Shown here one piece after another: positions 1 to 8,576 of a DNA stretch of 16,200 bases. The translations under genes were made by a program, and so were the position numbers. Every line of letters begins with the position of its first letter. Within the stretch, counting starts at the first letter, position 1. The stretch spans positions 1 to 16,200 of the forward strand of contig JAPLBX010000060.1 in assembly GCA_026392535.1 (NCBI GenBank), read 5' to 3'. Below the pieces are notes generated by a model that saw only the letters and a list, made by a program, of their open reading frames with translations, did no database searches and had not been told where the DNA came from. The DNA is from Actinomycetota bacterium (GTDB taxonomy: Bacteria > Actinomycetota > Actinomycetes > S36-B12 > UBA5976).

Positions 1-26
1 GGATTCGCGACGCCGTAGGTAAGTAG
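1..26 (+). CDS. 3' tail of an upstream gene, possibly trpA (partial)
   Basis: In the third reading frame the first bases read I-R-D-A-V-G-K and end at a TAG stop at 24-26, which directly abuts the TTG proposed as the lgt start. Only eight codons are visible, so the identity cannot be read from the sequence. The suggestion of tryptophan synthase alpha chain (TrpA) rests on context: in many Actinobacteria trpA lies immediately upstream of lgt. The other two frames also stop within the first 22 bases, so the frame choice is not certain. Confidence 0.3.
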
Positions 27-903
27 TTGACTAACTTATTGGTGGCCTCAATTCCATCTCCTGAAAATGGAGTATGGAGTTTGGGGCCACTTCCAATTCG
101 TGCATATGCAATTGCAATCATCATTGGAATTCTTGTTGCAATGCGGATTGGTACTAATCGTTGGGTTGCTGCCGGTGGGGATAAAGATGATGTTGGAAAC
201 ATTGCGATCTATGCAGTTCCGGCAGGCGTAATTGGCGGGCGGATTTACCATGTCATAACTGACAATCAGATTTATTTTGGCCCTGACGGCAAAGGTTTAG
301 TTGCAGCTTTTCGCATCTGGGACGGTGGTCTTGGAATTTGGGGAGCAATTGCGCTTGGTTTTGTTTGCGCGATGTATGCATGTAAGAAGTACTGGCGCAA
401 TGTATGCATGTAAGAAGTACAAAATCAATTTGCCAGGTATTGCAGACGCGTTAGCTCCTGGAATTATTTTGGGTCAAGCAATCGGCAGATTTGGAAACTA
501 TTTCAATCAAGAATTGTTTGGCAGTCCAACCGATCTTCCTTGGGGATTAGAGATCTCTTATGCCCACCGACCGGCTGGTTTTGAAAGCTTCACCACTTTT
601 CATCCAACATTTCTGTATGAATCAATATGGTGTGCATCAGTTGCTCTCTTTTTGATTTGGGCAGGTAAGAAATTCGAACTCAAAAACGGACAAGTTTTTG
701 CCCTTTATATCGCGATGTATTGCCTTGGACGGGTCTGGATTGAAGCCTTGCGAATCGATGAGGCCAATCACATTTTGGGACTACGGCTGAATGTGTTGAC
801 ATCTCTAGCCGTGGGCTTCGCGTCAGTTTTCTGGATTTACCGCAGTCGTAAGGCTCAAAACACACTCAAAACCCCTGAAAATACTCACGAAATAGACAAT
901 TAG
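27..903 (+). pseudogene. lgt: lgt, prolipoprotein diacylglyceryl transferase, frame broken by a short duplication
   Basis: Lgt is a polytopic inner-membrane enzyme that moves diacylglycerol from phosphatidylglycerol to the lipobox cysteine of prolipoproteins. The N-terminal piece (27-413) has the family opening with SIPSP, LGPLPIRAYA and the RIYHVITD and DGGLGIWGA segments. The C-terminal piece (readable from about 400 to 903) has the Lgt signature GRFGNYFNQELFG, then HPTFLYES and GLRLNVLTS with the expected late arginine. The two pieces are in different frames because a segment ending in AMYACKKY is present twice (366-392 and 393-420). The second copy is 28 nt long, so it shifts frame and gives a stop at 411-413. 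Removing one copy restores a 282-residue protein of normal Lgt length. The start is taken as TTG 27, but TTG 39 or GTG 42 are possible. The conserved residues on both sides suggest a working gene with an assembly error, or a very recent mutation. Confidence 0.9.
366..420 (+). repeat. Near-tandem 27/28-bp duplication inside lgt
   Basis: Bases 372-392 are repeated exactly at 400-420 (21 identical bases coding for M-Y-A-C-K-K-Y). The flanking bases also match loosely: TGCGCG at 366-371 against TGGCGCA at 393-399. The copies are therefore 27 and 28 nt long and differ by one inserted and one substituted base. The extra copy is what breaks the lgt frame. Confidence 0.9.
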
Positions 904-938
904 GCCAATAGTTGCCTAAGTCACATATTGCAGTTCTT

Positions 939-973
939 GGGTTGCTCTAGGCCTCGCTGCTAGATTTCAACCC
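939..973 (+). terminator. Interrupted hairpin between lgt and gltB (possible terminator or operator)
   Basis: GGGTTG (939-944) pairs with CAACCC (968-973), and inside it TCTAG (946-950) pairs with CTAGA (960-964). The two helices are separated by a 1-nt/3-nt internal loop and closed by a 9-nt loop. TTATTC follows directly, which is a poor T-tract. The structure could end transcription after lgt or act as a protein-binding dyad. It lies just upstream of the proposed gltB promoter. Confidence 0.4.
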
Positions 974-1020
974 TTATTCGGCCACTGTCGTCCGTCTACT
1001 ATCGAGAAAACGACACGGAG
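974..1020 (+). promoter_or_regulatory. Candidate gltB promoter and ribosome binding site
   Basis: A TACTAT hexamer at 997-1002 fits the actinobacterial TANNNT -10 pattern. At 17 bp spacing the -35 position is TTATTC (974-979), which is weak. Transcription would start near 1009, giving a short leader with the ribosome binding site GGAG at 1017-1020, five bases ahead of the GTG start at 1026. An inverted repeat TGTCGT (986-991) / ACGACA (1010-1015) brackets the -10 and could be an operator. This is pattern reading only. Confidence 0.35.
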
Positions 1021-1025
1021 AAATA

Positions 1026-4000
1026 GTGGCTATCAAACATTTTCTTTCTACACCTGGTGCTCAGGGTCTTTATGACCCTGCCAATGAGCGAGATGCTTGT
1101 GGTGTTGCTTGGGTAGCGAAACTTGATGGCGTTGCTTCTCATGATCTTTTGCAAAAGGCACTTTTAGCATTAACCAACCTTGAACATCGTGGTGCAAGCG
1201 GAGCTGAACCTGATTCTGGCGATGGTGCTGGAATATTGTTGCAGTTGCCTGATGAATTCTTGCGAGCAGTTGTTGATTTCAAACTTCCGGACTTTGGTAA
1301 CTATGGAACGGGAATTGCATTCTTGCCAACCGATATTGGTGCGCGTGAAGCTGCAAAAACTCACATCGAATCAATCGCAGAACAAGAAGGACTAGAAGTT
1401 CTCGGCTGGCGGGACTTGCCAACCAATGATTCAGAAATCGGACAAACTGCAAAATCTGTTATGCCGGCTTTTGAAATGTTTTTTGTTGGCTCAACGGCTA
1501 TTGGCTTAGATTTAGAACGCAGACTATTTGTTTTGCGCAAACGTTCCGAGATGGAAGCAGCGGTTTATTTCCCATCGCTTTCAAGTCGCACACTTGTCTA
1601 TAAAGGAATGCTGACTACTGCTCAAGTGGAACCGTTCTTCCCAGATCTTTCTGATGAACGAATGAAAACTGCGATTGCCCTTGTGCACTCACGATTCTCA
1701 ACCAACACATTTCCGTCATGGCCACTTGCGCACCCTTACCGATTGATTGCACACAATGGTGAGATCAACACTGTCAAGGGAAATCGCAACTGGATGCACG
1801 CTCGGGAAGCTGCTTTAACCAGTGAAGTAATTCCAGGAGATATTTCACGGATCTTGCCAGTTGTGAGTGAAGGTGGATCTGACTCTGCATCTTTTGACGA
1901 AGTTCTTGAACTTCTGCATATGGGCGGGCGTTCATTGCCACATGCAGTCTTGATGATGATTCCAGAAGCTTGGCAAAACAATCCAAATATGGATCAAGCT
2001 CGTCGAGCCTTTTATGAATACCACTCTGCATTGATGGAACCATGGGATGGACCAGCAAACATTTCATTTACTGATGGCACCTTGATCGGATCCGTTCTTG
2101 ATCGAAATGGACTTCGCCCTGGGCGTTTTTGGGTTACTGAAGATGGTTTTGTTGTCTTGGCTTCAGAATCTGGCGTGCTTGAAATCGACCAGAGCAAAAT
2201 TGTTCGCAAAGGTCGTTTGCAACCAGGTCGCATGTTTTTAGTTGACACATCAAAAGGTCGCATTGTTGAAGACGAAGAAATCAAATCCGAACTTGCGAAT
2301 GCTGCGCCATACGGTGAATGGCTAGAAAAGGGAATTATTCATTTAGAAGAATTGCCAGAGCGAGAACACATCATTCATACAGCATCATCAGTTATTCGTC
2401 GTCAGCAAACATTTGGATATACCGAAGAGGAATTGCGCGTAATCCTTACCCCGATGGCCAAAACTGGCGGTGAAGCTCTCGGCTCAATGGGTACTGACAC
2501 ACCAATTGCGATTCTTTCCAAACGTCCACGTTTGCTTTTCGATTACTTCACCCAATTGTTTGCTCAAGTTACCAATCCGCCACTCGATGCAATCCGCGAA
2601 GAGATCGTGACGTCCCTTTCAACTGCAACTGGACGCGAACTAAATCTCCTTGATGCAACCGAAGAACATTGCCGACAGGTTGTGTTGCCATTTCCGGTAA
2701 TCGACAATGATGACTTGGCAAAGATTTTGCACATTAACAAAGATGGAAATCTGCCGGGGTTTGCCGCTGCAAAGATTTCTGGTCTTTACAACGTATCTGG
2801 TGGGGGAGATGCATTAGCGCAACGGTTAGAAGAGATTTGTCGCGAAGTGGATCACTTACTCCGATCAGGAGTTCGCTTTGTAGTTTTGAGCGACCGCGAT
2901 TCTGACTCAGACCAAGCACCGATTCCATCACTTTTACTTTGTTCAGCAGTTCATCATCACTTAGTGCGCCAGCGCACTCGCACCACAGTTGGTTTGTTAA
3001 TTGAAGCTGGCGACGTGCGCGAGGTGCACCATGTTGCATTGCTGATTGGCTTTGGTGCTGCGGCAGTAAACCCTTATCTTGCACTTGAATCAGTTGAAGT
3101 TCTAGCACGCTCTGGCGTGCTTGGTGATACTTCACCTGAAAAGGCGATGCGCAACCTAATTAAGGCATTAGGTAAAGGCGTCTTGAAAGTAATGAGCAAG
3201 ATGGGCGTCTCAACTGTCGACTCCTATCGCGGAGCACAAATCTTCGAAGCAATTGGTTTGTCACAAGACTTAGTGGACAAATACTTCACTGGCGTGACTT
3301 CGAAACTCGGTGGCATCGGACTGGATGTAATTGCATCAGAAGTTTTGCAACGCCATGATGTGGCATTCCCGCCATCAGGTATTTCTCCAAGCCACAGAAG
3401 TTTGACAATTGGTGGCGAATATCAATGGCGCCGCGAAGGTGAACCACATTTGTTCGATCCGGAAACTGTTTTCAAACTACAGCACAGCACCCGCGAAGGT
3501 CGCTATGACGTTTTCAAGCAATACACAGATCGTGTTAATGACCAGTCAGAAAGATTGATGACACTTCGCGGTCTATTCAATTTGAAGAAAGGTCTGCGAC
3601 CATCAATTTCAATTGCTGAAGTTGAACCTATTTCTCAAATCGTAAAGCGATTCTCAACTGGTGCAATGTCTTATGGCTCAATCAGCGCTGAGGCACATGA
3701 AACACTAGCTATCGCAATGAACCGCATTGGAGCCAAATCCAATACTGGTGAAGGTGGCGAGGACTCCGAACGTTTCACCACGATGCCAAATGGCGATAGC
3801 AAGCGATCTGCAATCAAGCAGGTTGCATCAGGTCGTTTTGGTGTCACATCCGAATACTTGGTTAATGCCGACGATATCCAAATCAAAATGGCTCAAGGTG
3901 CAAAACCAGGTGAAGGTGGCCAGCTGCCAGGTCACAAGGTTTATCCATGGGTGGCCAAGACTCGTCACTCAACTACCGGCGTTGGATTAATTTCACCACC

Positions 4001-5555
4001 ACCGCATCACGATATTTATTCAATTGAAGATTTAGCTCAATTGATTCACGATTTGAAGAATTCAAATCCGGTTGCGCGAATCCATGTGAAGCTGGTTGCG
4101 GAAAGTGGCGTGGGAACAGTTGCCGCAGGTGTGGCTAAAGCTCACGCGGATGTGATTTTGATTTCTGGCCATGACGGTGGAACTGGAGCATCGCCACTAA
4201 CTTCTTTGAAACATGCTGGTGGACCTTGGGAACTCGGTCTTGCCGAAGCTCAACAAACTCTTTTGATTAATGGTTTGCGCGATCGAGTGGTAGTTCAAGC
4301 GGACGGTCAGTTAAAGACTGGTCGAGACGTGATCATTGCAGCTCTATTAGGTGCTGAAGAGTTTGGCTTTGCAACTGCCCCGCTAGTTGTTAGCGGTTGC
4401 ATCATGATGCGCGTTTGTCATTTGGATACATGTCCAGTTGGTGTTGCAACCCAGTCACCAGAGCTGCGCGCACGATTTAGCGGTAAGCCTGAATTTGTTG
4501 TTAACTTCTTCGAATACATTGCCCAAGAAGTCCGAGAGATTTTGGCAGAACTTGGATATCGCTCATTGGAAGAAGTAGTTGGCATGAGTGAGATTCTTGA
4601 TTTTGATCGAGCTTTAAACCATTGGAAAGTTTCTGGTTTGGACTTGTCACCAATTTTGCACACGCCAGAAAACATTGTTGGCGACCGTCATCAAACGCAA
4701 GCTCAAGACCACGGATTGGTAAATGCACTTGATAATCAATTCATCAAGTTAGCCGCCAAAGCACTTGAAAAGGGCGAAAAGGTTTCCATCAACTTGCCGG
4801 TTAGAAACGTAAACCGCACAGTTGGAACCATGCTCGGTTATGAATTAACAAAACGCCATGGCGGACAAGGATTACCTGAAAACACCATTGACATCACTTT
4901 GACTGGATCATCTGGTCAAAGCCTCGGCGCTTTCTTGCCAAGTGGAATCACAATCCGCCTTGTCGGTGACTCAAATGACTATGTTGGAAAAGGCTTGTCT
5001 GGTGGGCGATTGATTTTGCAGCCGGCAGCAGATGTGAAATTCAAAGCTGAAGAAAATGTCATTGCTGGAAACGTCTTGGCTTATGGCGCAACTAGCGGAC
5101 AGATATTTGCTCGCGGCATGGTTGGCGAACGTTGTTGCGTTAGAAACTCTGGCGCCACAATTGTGGTTGAAGGAGTCGGCGATCACGGTTGCGAATACAT
5201 GACTGGCGGTCGAGTAATTGTGCTCGGTAAAACTGGTCGTAATTTTGCCGCCGGTATGTCAGGTGGAATCGCATACGTGCTCGACTTAAACCCAGCGTTG
5301 GTGAATACCGATATGGTCGAACTTGAAACTCCAAATGATGAAGATAACAACTTCTTACAAACTGTTATCCGCGAACATTTAGAAGAAACTGGATCAGCTG
5401 TAGCAAGTGAGTTACTTGCAGATTGGTCAAAGTCTTCAACGCGTTTCACAAAGATTATGCCAATTGACTACAAGCGAGTACTGGCAGCTCAAGCGAAAGC
5501 TGAAGCAGAAGGACGCGATGTAGTGGATGCGATAATGGAGGCTGCCCGTGGCTGA
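1026..5555 (+). CDS. gltB: Glutamate synthase (NADPH) large subunit
   Basis: GltB, with GltD, makes two glutamates from glutamine and 2-oxoglutarate and is the second half of the GS-GOGAT ammonia assimilation route in the cytosol. The 1509-residue length is normal. After a 24-residue propeptide comes the catalytic Cys25 of the class II (Ntn) glutaminase domain, in RDACGVAW. A central domain follows to about residue 770. The FMN/synthase domain then has AMSYGSIS, NTGEGGED, GQLPGHKVYPWVAKTRHS and ISGHDGGTGASP. The cysteines that bind the 3Fe-4S cluster are Cys1125, Cys1131 and Cys1136 in a C-x5-C-x4-C pattern. The GXGXG beta-helix domain fills about residues 1240-1460. The start is GTG 1026 with GGAG five bases upstream. 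The gene overlaps gltD by 8 bp, which implies co-translation. No lesion was seen over the full length. Confidence 0.98.
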   Translation: MAIKHFLSTPGAQGLYDPANERDACGVAWVAKLDGVASHDLLQKALLALTNLEHRGASGAEPDSGDGAGILLQLPDEFLRAVVDFKLPDFGNYGTGIAFLPTDIGAREAAKTHIESIAEQEGLEVLGWRDLPTNDSEIGQTAKSVMPAFEMFFVGSTAIGLDLERRLFVLRKRSEMEAAVYFPSLSSRTLVYKGMLTTAQVEPFFPDLSDERMKTAIALVHSRFSTNTFPSWPLAHPYRLIAHNGEINTVKGNRNWMHAREAALTSEVIPGDISRILPVVSEGGSDSASFDEVLELLHMGGRSLPHAVLMMIPEAWQNNPNMDQARRAFYEYHSALMEPWDGPANISFTDGTLIGSVLDRNGLRPGRFWVTEDGFVVLASESGVLEIDQSKIVRKGRLQPGRMFLVDTSKGRIVEDEEIKSELANAAPYGEWLEKGIIHLEELPEREHIIHTASSVIRRQQTFGYTEEELRVILTPMAKTGGEALGSMGTDTPIAILSKRPRLLFDYFTQLFAQVTNPPLDAIREEIVTSLSTATGRELNLLDATEEHCRQVVLPFPVIDNDDLAKILHINKDGNLPGFAAAKISGLYNVSGGGDALAQRLEEICREVDHLLRSGVRFVVLSDRDSDSDQAPIPSLLLCSAVHHHLVRQRTRTTVGLLIEAGDVREVHHVALLIGFGAAAVNPYLALESVEVLARSGVLGDTSPEKAMRNLIKALGKGVLKVMSKMGVSTVDSYRGAQIFEAIGLSQDLVDKYFTGVTSKLGGIGLDVIASEVLQRHDVAFPPSGISPSHRSLTIGGEYQWRREGEPHLFDPETVFKLQHSTREGRYDVFKQYTDRVNDQSERLMTLRGLFNLKKGLRPSISIAEVEPISQIVKRFSTGAMSYGSISAEAHETLAIAMNRIGAKSNTGEGGEDSERFTTMPNGDSKRSAIKQVASGRFGVTSEYLVNADDIQIKMAQGAKPGEGGQLPGHKVYPWVAKTRHSTTGVGLISPPPHHDIYSIEDLAQLIHDLKNSNPVARIHVKLVAESGVGTVAAGVAKAHADVILISGHDGGTGASPLTSLKHAGGPWELGLAEAQQTLLINGLRDRVVVQADGQLKTGRDVIIAALLGAEEFGFATAPLVVSGCIMMRVCHLDTCPVGVATQSPELRARFSGKPEFVVNFFEYIAQEVREILAELGYRSLEEVVGMSEILDFDRALNHWKVSGLDLSPILHTPENIVGDRHQTQAQDHGLVNALDNQFIKLAAKALEKGEKVSINLPVRNVNRTVGTMLGYELTKRHGGQGLPENTIDITLTGSSGQSLGAFLPSGITIRLVGDSNDYVGKGLSGGRLILQPAADVKFKAEENVIAGNVLAYGATSGQIFARGMVGERCCVRNSGATIVVEGVGDHGCEYMTGGRVIVLGKTGRNFAAGMSGGIAYVLDLNPALVNTDMVELETPNDEDNNFLQTVIREHLEETGSAVASELLADWSKSSTRFTKIMPIDYKRVLAAQAKAEAEGRDVVDAIMEAARG

Positions 5556-7002
5556 TGCAAGAGGATTTTTAAAAGCAGGACGCGAAACTCCAAAGCGTCG
5601 CGCCGTTGATGTTCGCATTCGCGATTGGAAAGAAGTTTATGAACCATTCGATGGGGAAAAGCTTCATACCCAAGCAAGTCGCTGTATGGACTGTGGAATT
5701 CCGTTTTGCCACAATGGCTGCCCACTTGGAAATCTAATTCCAGAGTGGAATGACCTTACTTACAACAATAATTGGCAAGAAGCGATTGAAAGATTGCATG
5801 CCACAAATAATTTCCCTGAATTTACTGGACGTCTTTGCCCAGCTCCATGTGAAACTGCTTGTGTACTTGGCATCAATCAAGATCCAGTGACCATCAAGCA
5901 AGTTGAAGTCTCGATTATTGATCGGGCTTGGGACGAAGGCTGGGTGACACCTCAACCACCATCTCGTCATTCGGGTAAAACAGTTGCAGTAATTGGTTCT
6001 GGTCCTGCAGGTTTGGCAACTGCACAACAACTTGCTCGCGCGGGTCACACAGTTGCGGTTTACGAACGTGCTGATCGACCAGGTGGATTGCTTAGATACG
6101 GCATTCCAGAATTCAAGATGGAAAAACGCCATCTAGATCGCCGCATTAAACAAATGGAAGATGAAGGTGTGAAATTTCGCACTGGAGTAGATGTCGGAAC
6201 CGACATCACTGCACAAGATTTGATGGCACGTTACGACGCAGTTGTTTTAGCAACTGGTGCAACGGCTTGGCGTGATTTAGATGTGCCAGGTCGCGATGCA
6301 GTTGGCGTTTACCAAGCTATGGAATATTTGCCTTTATCGAATCGCGTTTGCGAAGGTGACATTGAAGAAACTTCAATTTCAGCAGAAGGTAAAGATGTAG
6401 TAATTCTCGGTGGTGGTGACACCGGTGCTGATTGCCTTGGCACATCAATTCGCCAAGGAGCAAAGTCTGTTACGCAACTTGAAATTATGCCGCGACCAAC
6501 GGATGAAAGGCCAGTTGCAAATCCTTGGCCAACCTATCCAATGGTTTATCGCGTTTCTTCAGCTCATGAAGAAGGTGGCGAGCGGGTTTACGCGGTTGCG
6601 ACTGAAGAATTCTTGAAAGATGAAAATGGAAACCTTCGGGCATTGGCTGTAAGTGAAGTCGAATTCAAAAACGGCAAGTTTGAGCCAATTGCCGGCACCC
6701 GCCACGAAATACCTGCTCAACTCGCATTTCTCGCAATGGGCTTTGTCGGTCCTGAGCAAGGTGCATTAGTCGAACAATTTGGTGTAGAACTTGATCCACG
6801 CACCAACATCAACCGAGATTCAGGCTACAAGACGAATGTGGATGGAGTCTTTGTTGCTGGTGATGCTGGCCGAGGCCAAAGCTTGATTGTGTGGGCAATT
6901 GCTGAAGGTAGATCAGCCGCGAGTGCGGTTGATGTCTACTTAACGGGTTCAACCCAACTGCCTGCCCCTATCCTTCCCTCTGCAAGACCCGTAACAATCT
7001 AA
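5548..7002 (+). CDS. gltD: Glutamate synthase (NADPH) small subunit
   Basis: GltD takes electrons from NADPH through FAD and passes them via Fe-S clusters to the FMN site on GltB. The 484-residue length is typical. The N-terminal Fe-S region has Cys46, Cys49, Cys54 and Cys58 (CMDCGIPFCHNGC), then Cys97, Cys101 and Cys105 (CPAPCETAC). The FAD-binding GSGPAG loop is at residues 150-155 and the NADPH-binding GGGDTGAD loop at about 288-295. The C-terminal FAD contact VFVAGDAGRGQSL is also present. The GTG start at 5548 lies inside the end of gltB, and GGAG at 5537-5540 gives a 7-nt spacer. The 8-bp overlap suggests translational coupling, which suits an enzyme needing paired subunits. Some family members are homologous accessory reductases, but direct pairing with gltB supports the GltD call. 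Confidence 0.98.
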   Translation: MADARGFLKAGRETPKRRAVDVRIRDWKEVYEPFDGEKLHTQASRCMDCGIPFCHNGCPLGNLIPEWNDLTYNNNWQEAIERLHATNNFPEFTGRLCPAPCETACVLGINQDPVTIKQVEVSIIDRAWDEGWVTPQPPSRHSGKTVAVIGSGPAGLATAQQLARAGHTVAVYERADRPGGLLRYGIPEFKMEKRHLDRRIKQMEDEGVKFRTGVDVGTDITAQDLMARYDAVVLATGATAWRDLDVPGRDAVGVYQAMEYLPLSNRVCEGDIEETSISAEGKDVVILGGGDTGADCLGTSIRQGAKSVTQLEIMPRPTDERPVANPWPTYPMVYRVSSAHEEGGERVYAVATEEFLKDENGNLRALAVSEVEFKNGKFEPIAGTRHEIPAQLAFLAMGFVGPEQGALVEQFGVELDPRTNINRDSGYKTNVDGVFVAGDAGRGQSLIVWAIAEGRSAASAVDVYLTGSTQLPAPILPSARPVTI

Positions 7003-7017
7003 GAAATAACTTCGAGA

Positions 7018-7030
7018 GTCCCGAAAGGAC
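7018..7030 (+). promoter_or_regulatory. Ribosome binding site of pyk inside a small hairpin
   Basis: GAAAGGA at 7023-7029 lies 8 bases ahead of the GTG start at 7038. The same bases can fold as GTCC (7018-7021) paired with GGAC (7027-7030) around a CGAAA loop, a weak 4-bp stem. The gap from the gltD stop is only 35 bases and no convincing promoter was seen in it, so pyk may be read from the gltBD transcript. Confidence 0.4.
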
Positions 7031-7037
7031 CATTATC

Positions 7038-8465
7038 GTGCGCCGCGCCAAAATTGTTTGCACATTAGGACCAGCAGCTGAATCCCCAGAAGCCGTTAAG
7101 GCACTTATCTTGGCGGGAATGGACGTCGCACGGCTGAACCTTTCTCATGGAGACTATGCCGAACACCTGGCTCGTTATAACGCAGTGCGCAAAGCGGCAG
7201 ATGAAACTGGACGCGGAGTGGGCATCTTTGCCGACTTACAAGGACCAAAAATTCGCACCGGTAGATTTAAGAATGGCAAAGAAACCCTAAAGTTGGGTCA
7301 AACTTTCACAATCACAATTGACGACATTGAAGGTGACAGCGATCGTTGTTCAACTACCTTCAAAGGTTTACCAGGAGATGTTAAAGCTGGCGACATGATT
7401 TTGATCGATGATGGCCGCATTTCATTGCGGGCAACCAAAGTCACAAAAAATGATGTAGTAACCGAAGTAGTTGAAGCTGGTGTTATCTCTAACAACAAGG
7501 GCATAAACCTGCCAGGTGTTGCAGTTAGCGTGCCGGCTCTTTCAGAAAAAGACATGGACGACCTTCGATGGGCCCTTCGCACTGGCGTTGACATGATTGC
7601 ACTTTCTTTTGTTCGAAACGCAGCTGACATCATTGACGTTCATCGCATCATGGATGAAGAGGGAATTCGCTTACCAGTTATTGCAAAAATCGAAAAGCCA
7701 CAGGCAGTAGAAAATCTTGAAGAAATCGTTGATGCATTTGATGCAATCATGGTGGCACGTGGCGATCTAGGTGTTGAGTTACCACTAGAACAAGTTCCGC
7801 TAGTGCAAAAGCGTTGCGTCGCTGCTGCTAGAGCAGTTGGCAAGCCAGTAATTGTTGCCACTCAAATGCTAGATTCAATGATTACTGCATCTCGCCCAAC
7901 TCGCGCTGAAGCAAGTGACGTTGCAAACGCAGTTCTCGATGGAGCAGATGCGTTGATGTTGTCAGGCGAAACTTCAGTCGGCGAACATCCAAATTTGGTT
8001 GTTGAAACAATGGCACGCATCATCGAACATGTTGAAGACGAAGCACTAGATCGGTTGCCGAAACTTAAGAAAGATCCAACCACCAACACTGCACGCGCTG
8101 TTACGCATGCAGCTACTGTTGTTGCACAAGCCGTTGACGCTGCTTTCTTAGTTGCATTCACTGAAACTGGTCTGTCAGCTCGATTAACTTCACGCCATCG
8201 CAGCAAGACTCCATTACTGGCCTTTACTTCTGTTCCACGTACTCGTTCGCAACTTGCATTAGTTTGGGGAGTTGAAACTTTCTTAGTTAATCCAGTTCGC
8301 CACACTGATGAAATGGTTTTGCAGGTGGATGAAGCACTACTTCAAATTAATCGCGCAAGTGTTGGCGAAAAGATTGTGATTGTTGCAGGTGTGCCACCAG
8401 GAATCCCTGGCACCACAAACGGCATGCGAGTTCACGTCCTCGGATCTCAACGCGCTGGTATTTAA
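7038..8465 (+). CDS. pyk: Pyruvate kinase
   Basis: Pyruvate kinase converts phosphoenolpyruvate and ADP to pyruvate and ATP, the last step of glycolysis, in the cytosol. The 475-residue length is normal. The N-terminal barrel begins with AKIVCTLGPA, and ARLNLSHG contains the substrate-binding Arg32. ADLQGPKIRTG leads into the B domain (about residues 73-167). The barrel resumes with IAKIEKPQA, holding the catalytic Lys217 and metal ligand Glu219, and MVARGDLGVELP with Asp243. ATQMLDSM and RPTRAEASDVANAVLDGADALMLSGET are also present. The C domain runs to the end and includes TETGLSARLTSRHR, part of the region that binds effectors in other pyruvate kinases. The GTG start is set by GAAAGGA 8 bases upstream and by alignment of the MRRAKIVCTLGP start. 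The position after gltBD is common in Actinobacteria. The gene is intact. Confidence 0.98.
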   Translation: MRRAKIVCTLGPAAESPEAVKALILAGMDVARLNLSHGDYAEHLARYNAVRKAADETGRGVGIFADLQGPKIRTGRFKNGKETLKLGQTFTITIDDIEGDSDRCSTTFKGLPGDVKAGDMILIDDGRISLRATKVTKNDVVTEVVEAGVISNNKGINLPGVAVSVPALSEKDMDDLRWALRTGVDMIALSFVRNAADIIDVHRIMDEEGIRLPVIAKIEKPQAVENLEEIVDAFDAIMVARGDLGVELPLEQVPLVQKRCVAAARAVGKPVIVATQMLDSMITASRPTRAEASDVANAVLDGADALMLSGETSVGEHPNLVVETMARIIEHVEDEALDRLPKLKKDPTTNTARAVTHAATVVAQAVDAAFLVAFTETGLSARLTSRHRSKTPLLAFTSVPRTRSQLALVWGVETFLVNPVRHTDEMVLQVDEALLQINRASVGEKIVIVAGVPPGIPGTTNGMRVHVLGSQRAGI

Positions 8466-8473
8466 CTAATTAG

Positions 8474-8519
8474 TTTGAGTTACCTGGTTATTAACGAACT
8501 GGTTTTTAGCCAACTCGAA
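8474..8519 (+). terminator. Possible weak terminator or hairpin after pyk
   Basis: TTTGAGTT (8474-8481) can pair with AACTCGAA (8512-8519) with one G-U pair, closing a loop of about 30 bases. The loop contains a second possible pairing between TGGTTA and TAGCCA. There is no clear T-tract afterwards. It is listed only because it is the best structure seen between pyk and the next promoter. Confidence 0.2.
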
Positions 8520-8529
8520 TTTAAGTAAT

Positions 8530-8563
8530 CGGGCCAGATTTCCAACCGGGCCAGATTTCCAGA
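8530..8563 (+). repeat. Two tandem copies of a 17-bp unit upstream of the bldD-like promoter
   Basis: CGGGCCAGATTTCCA occurs at 8530-8544 and again at 8547-8561. The repeat period is 17 bp, and the last two bases of each unit differ (AC against GA). The second copy ends 13 bp before the proposed -35 element. It could be a paired protein-binding site spaced at about 1.6 helical turns, or a small duplication of the kind seen in lgt. Confidence 0.85.
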
Positions 8564-8576
8564 ATCAATACACCTA

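Noticed and set aside
301..413. An alternative lgt start at TTG 301 in the second frame
   Set aside because: The residues before about position 400 in that frame are unlike Lgt, while the frame from 27 matches the family. The shift is explained by the duplication.
366..420. CRISPR or other repeat array seed
   Set aside because: Only two copies, within a coding gene, with no spacer-like segment between them.
2734..3135. A 133-codon open frame on the minus strand opposite gltB
   Set aside because: It is wholly inside gltB, glutamine- and leucine-rich as expected for a complement frame, with no motif.
7862..8305. A 147-codon open frame on the minus strand opposite pyk
   Set aside because: It lies wholly inside the conserved pyk coding frame, has serine/threonine- and arginine-rich shadow composition and no recognisable domain.
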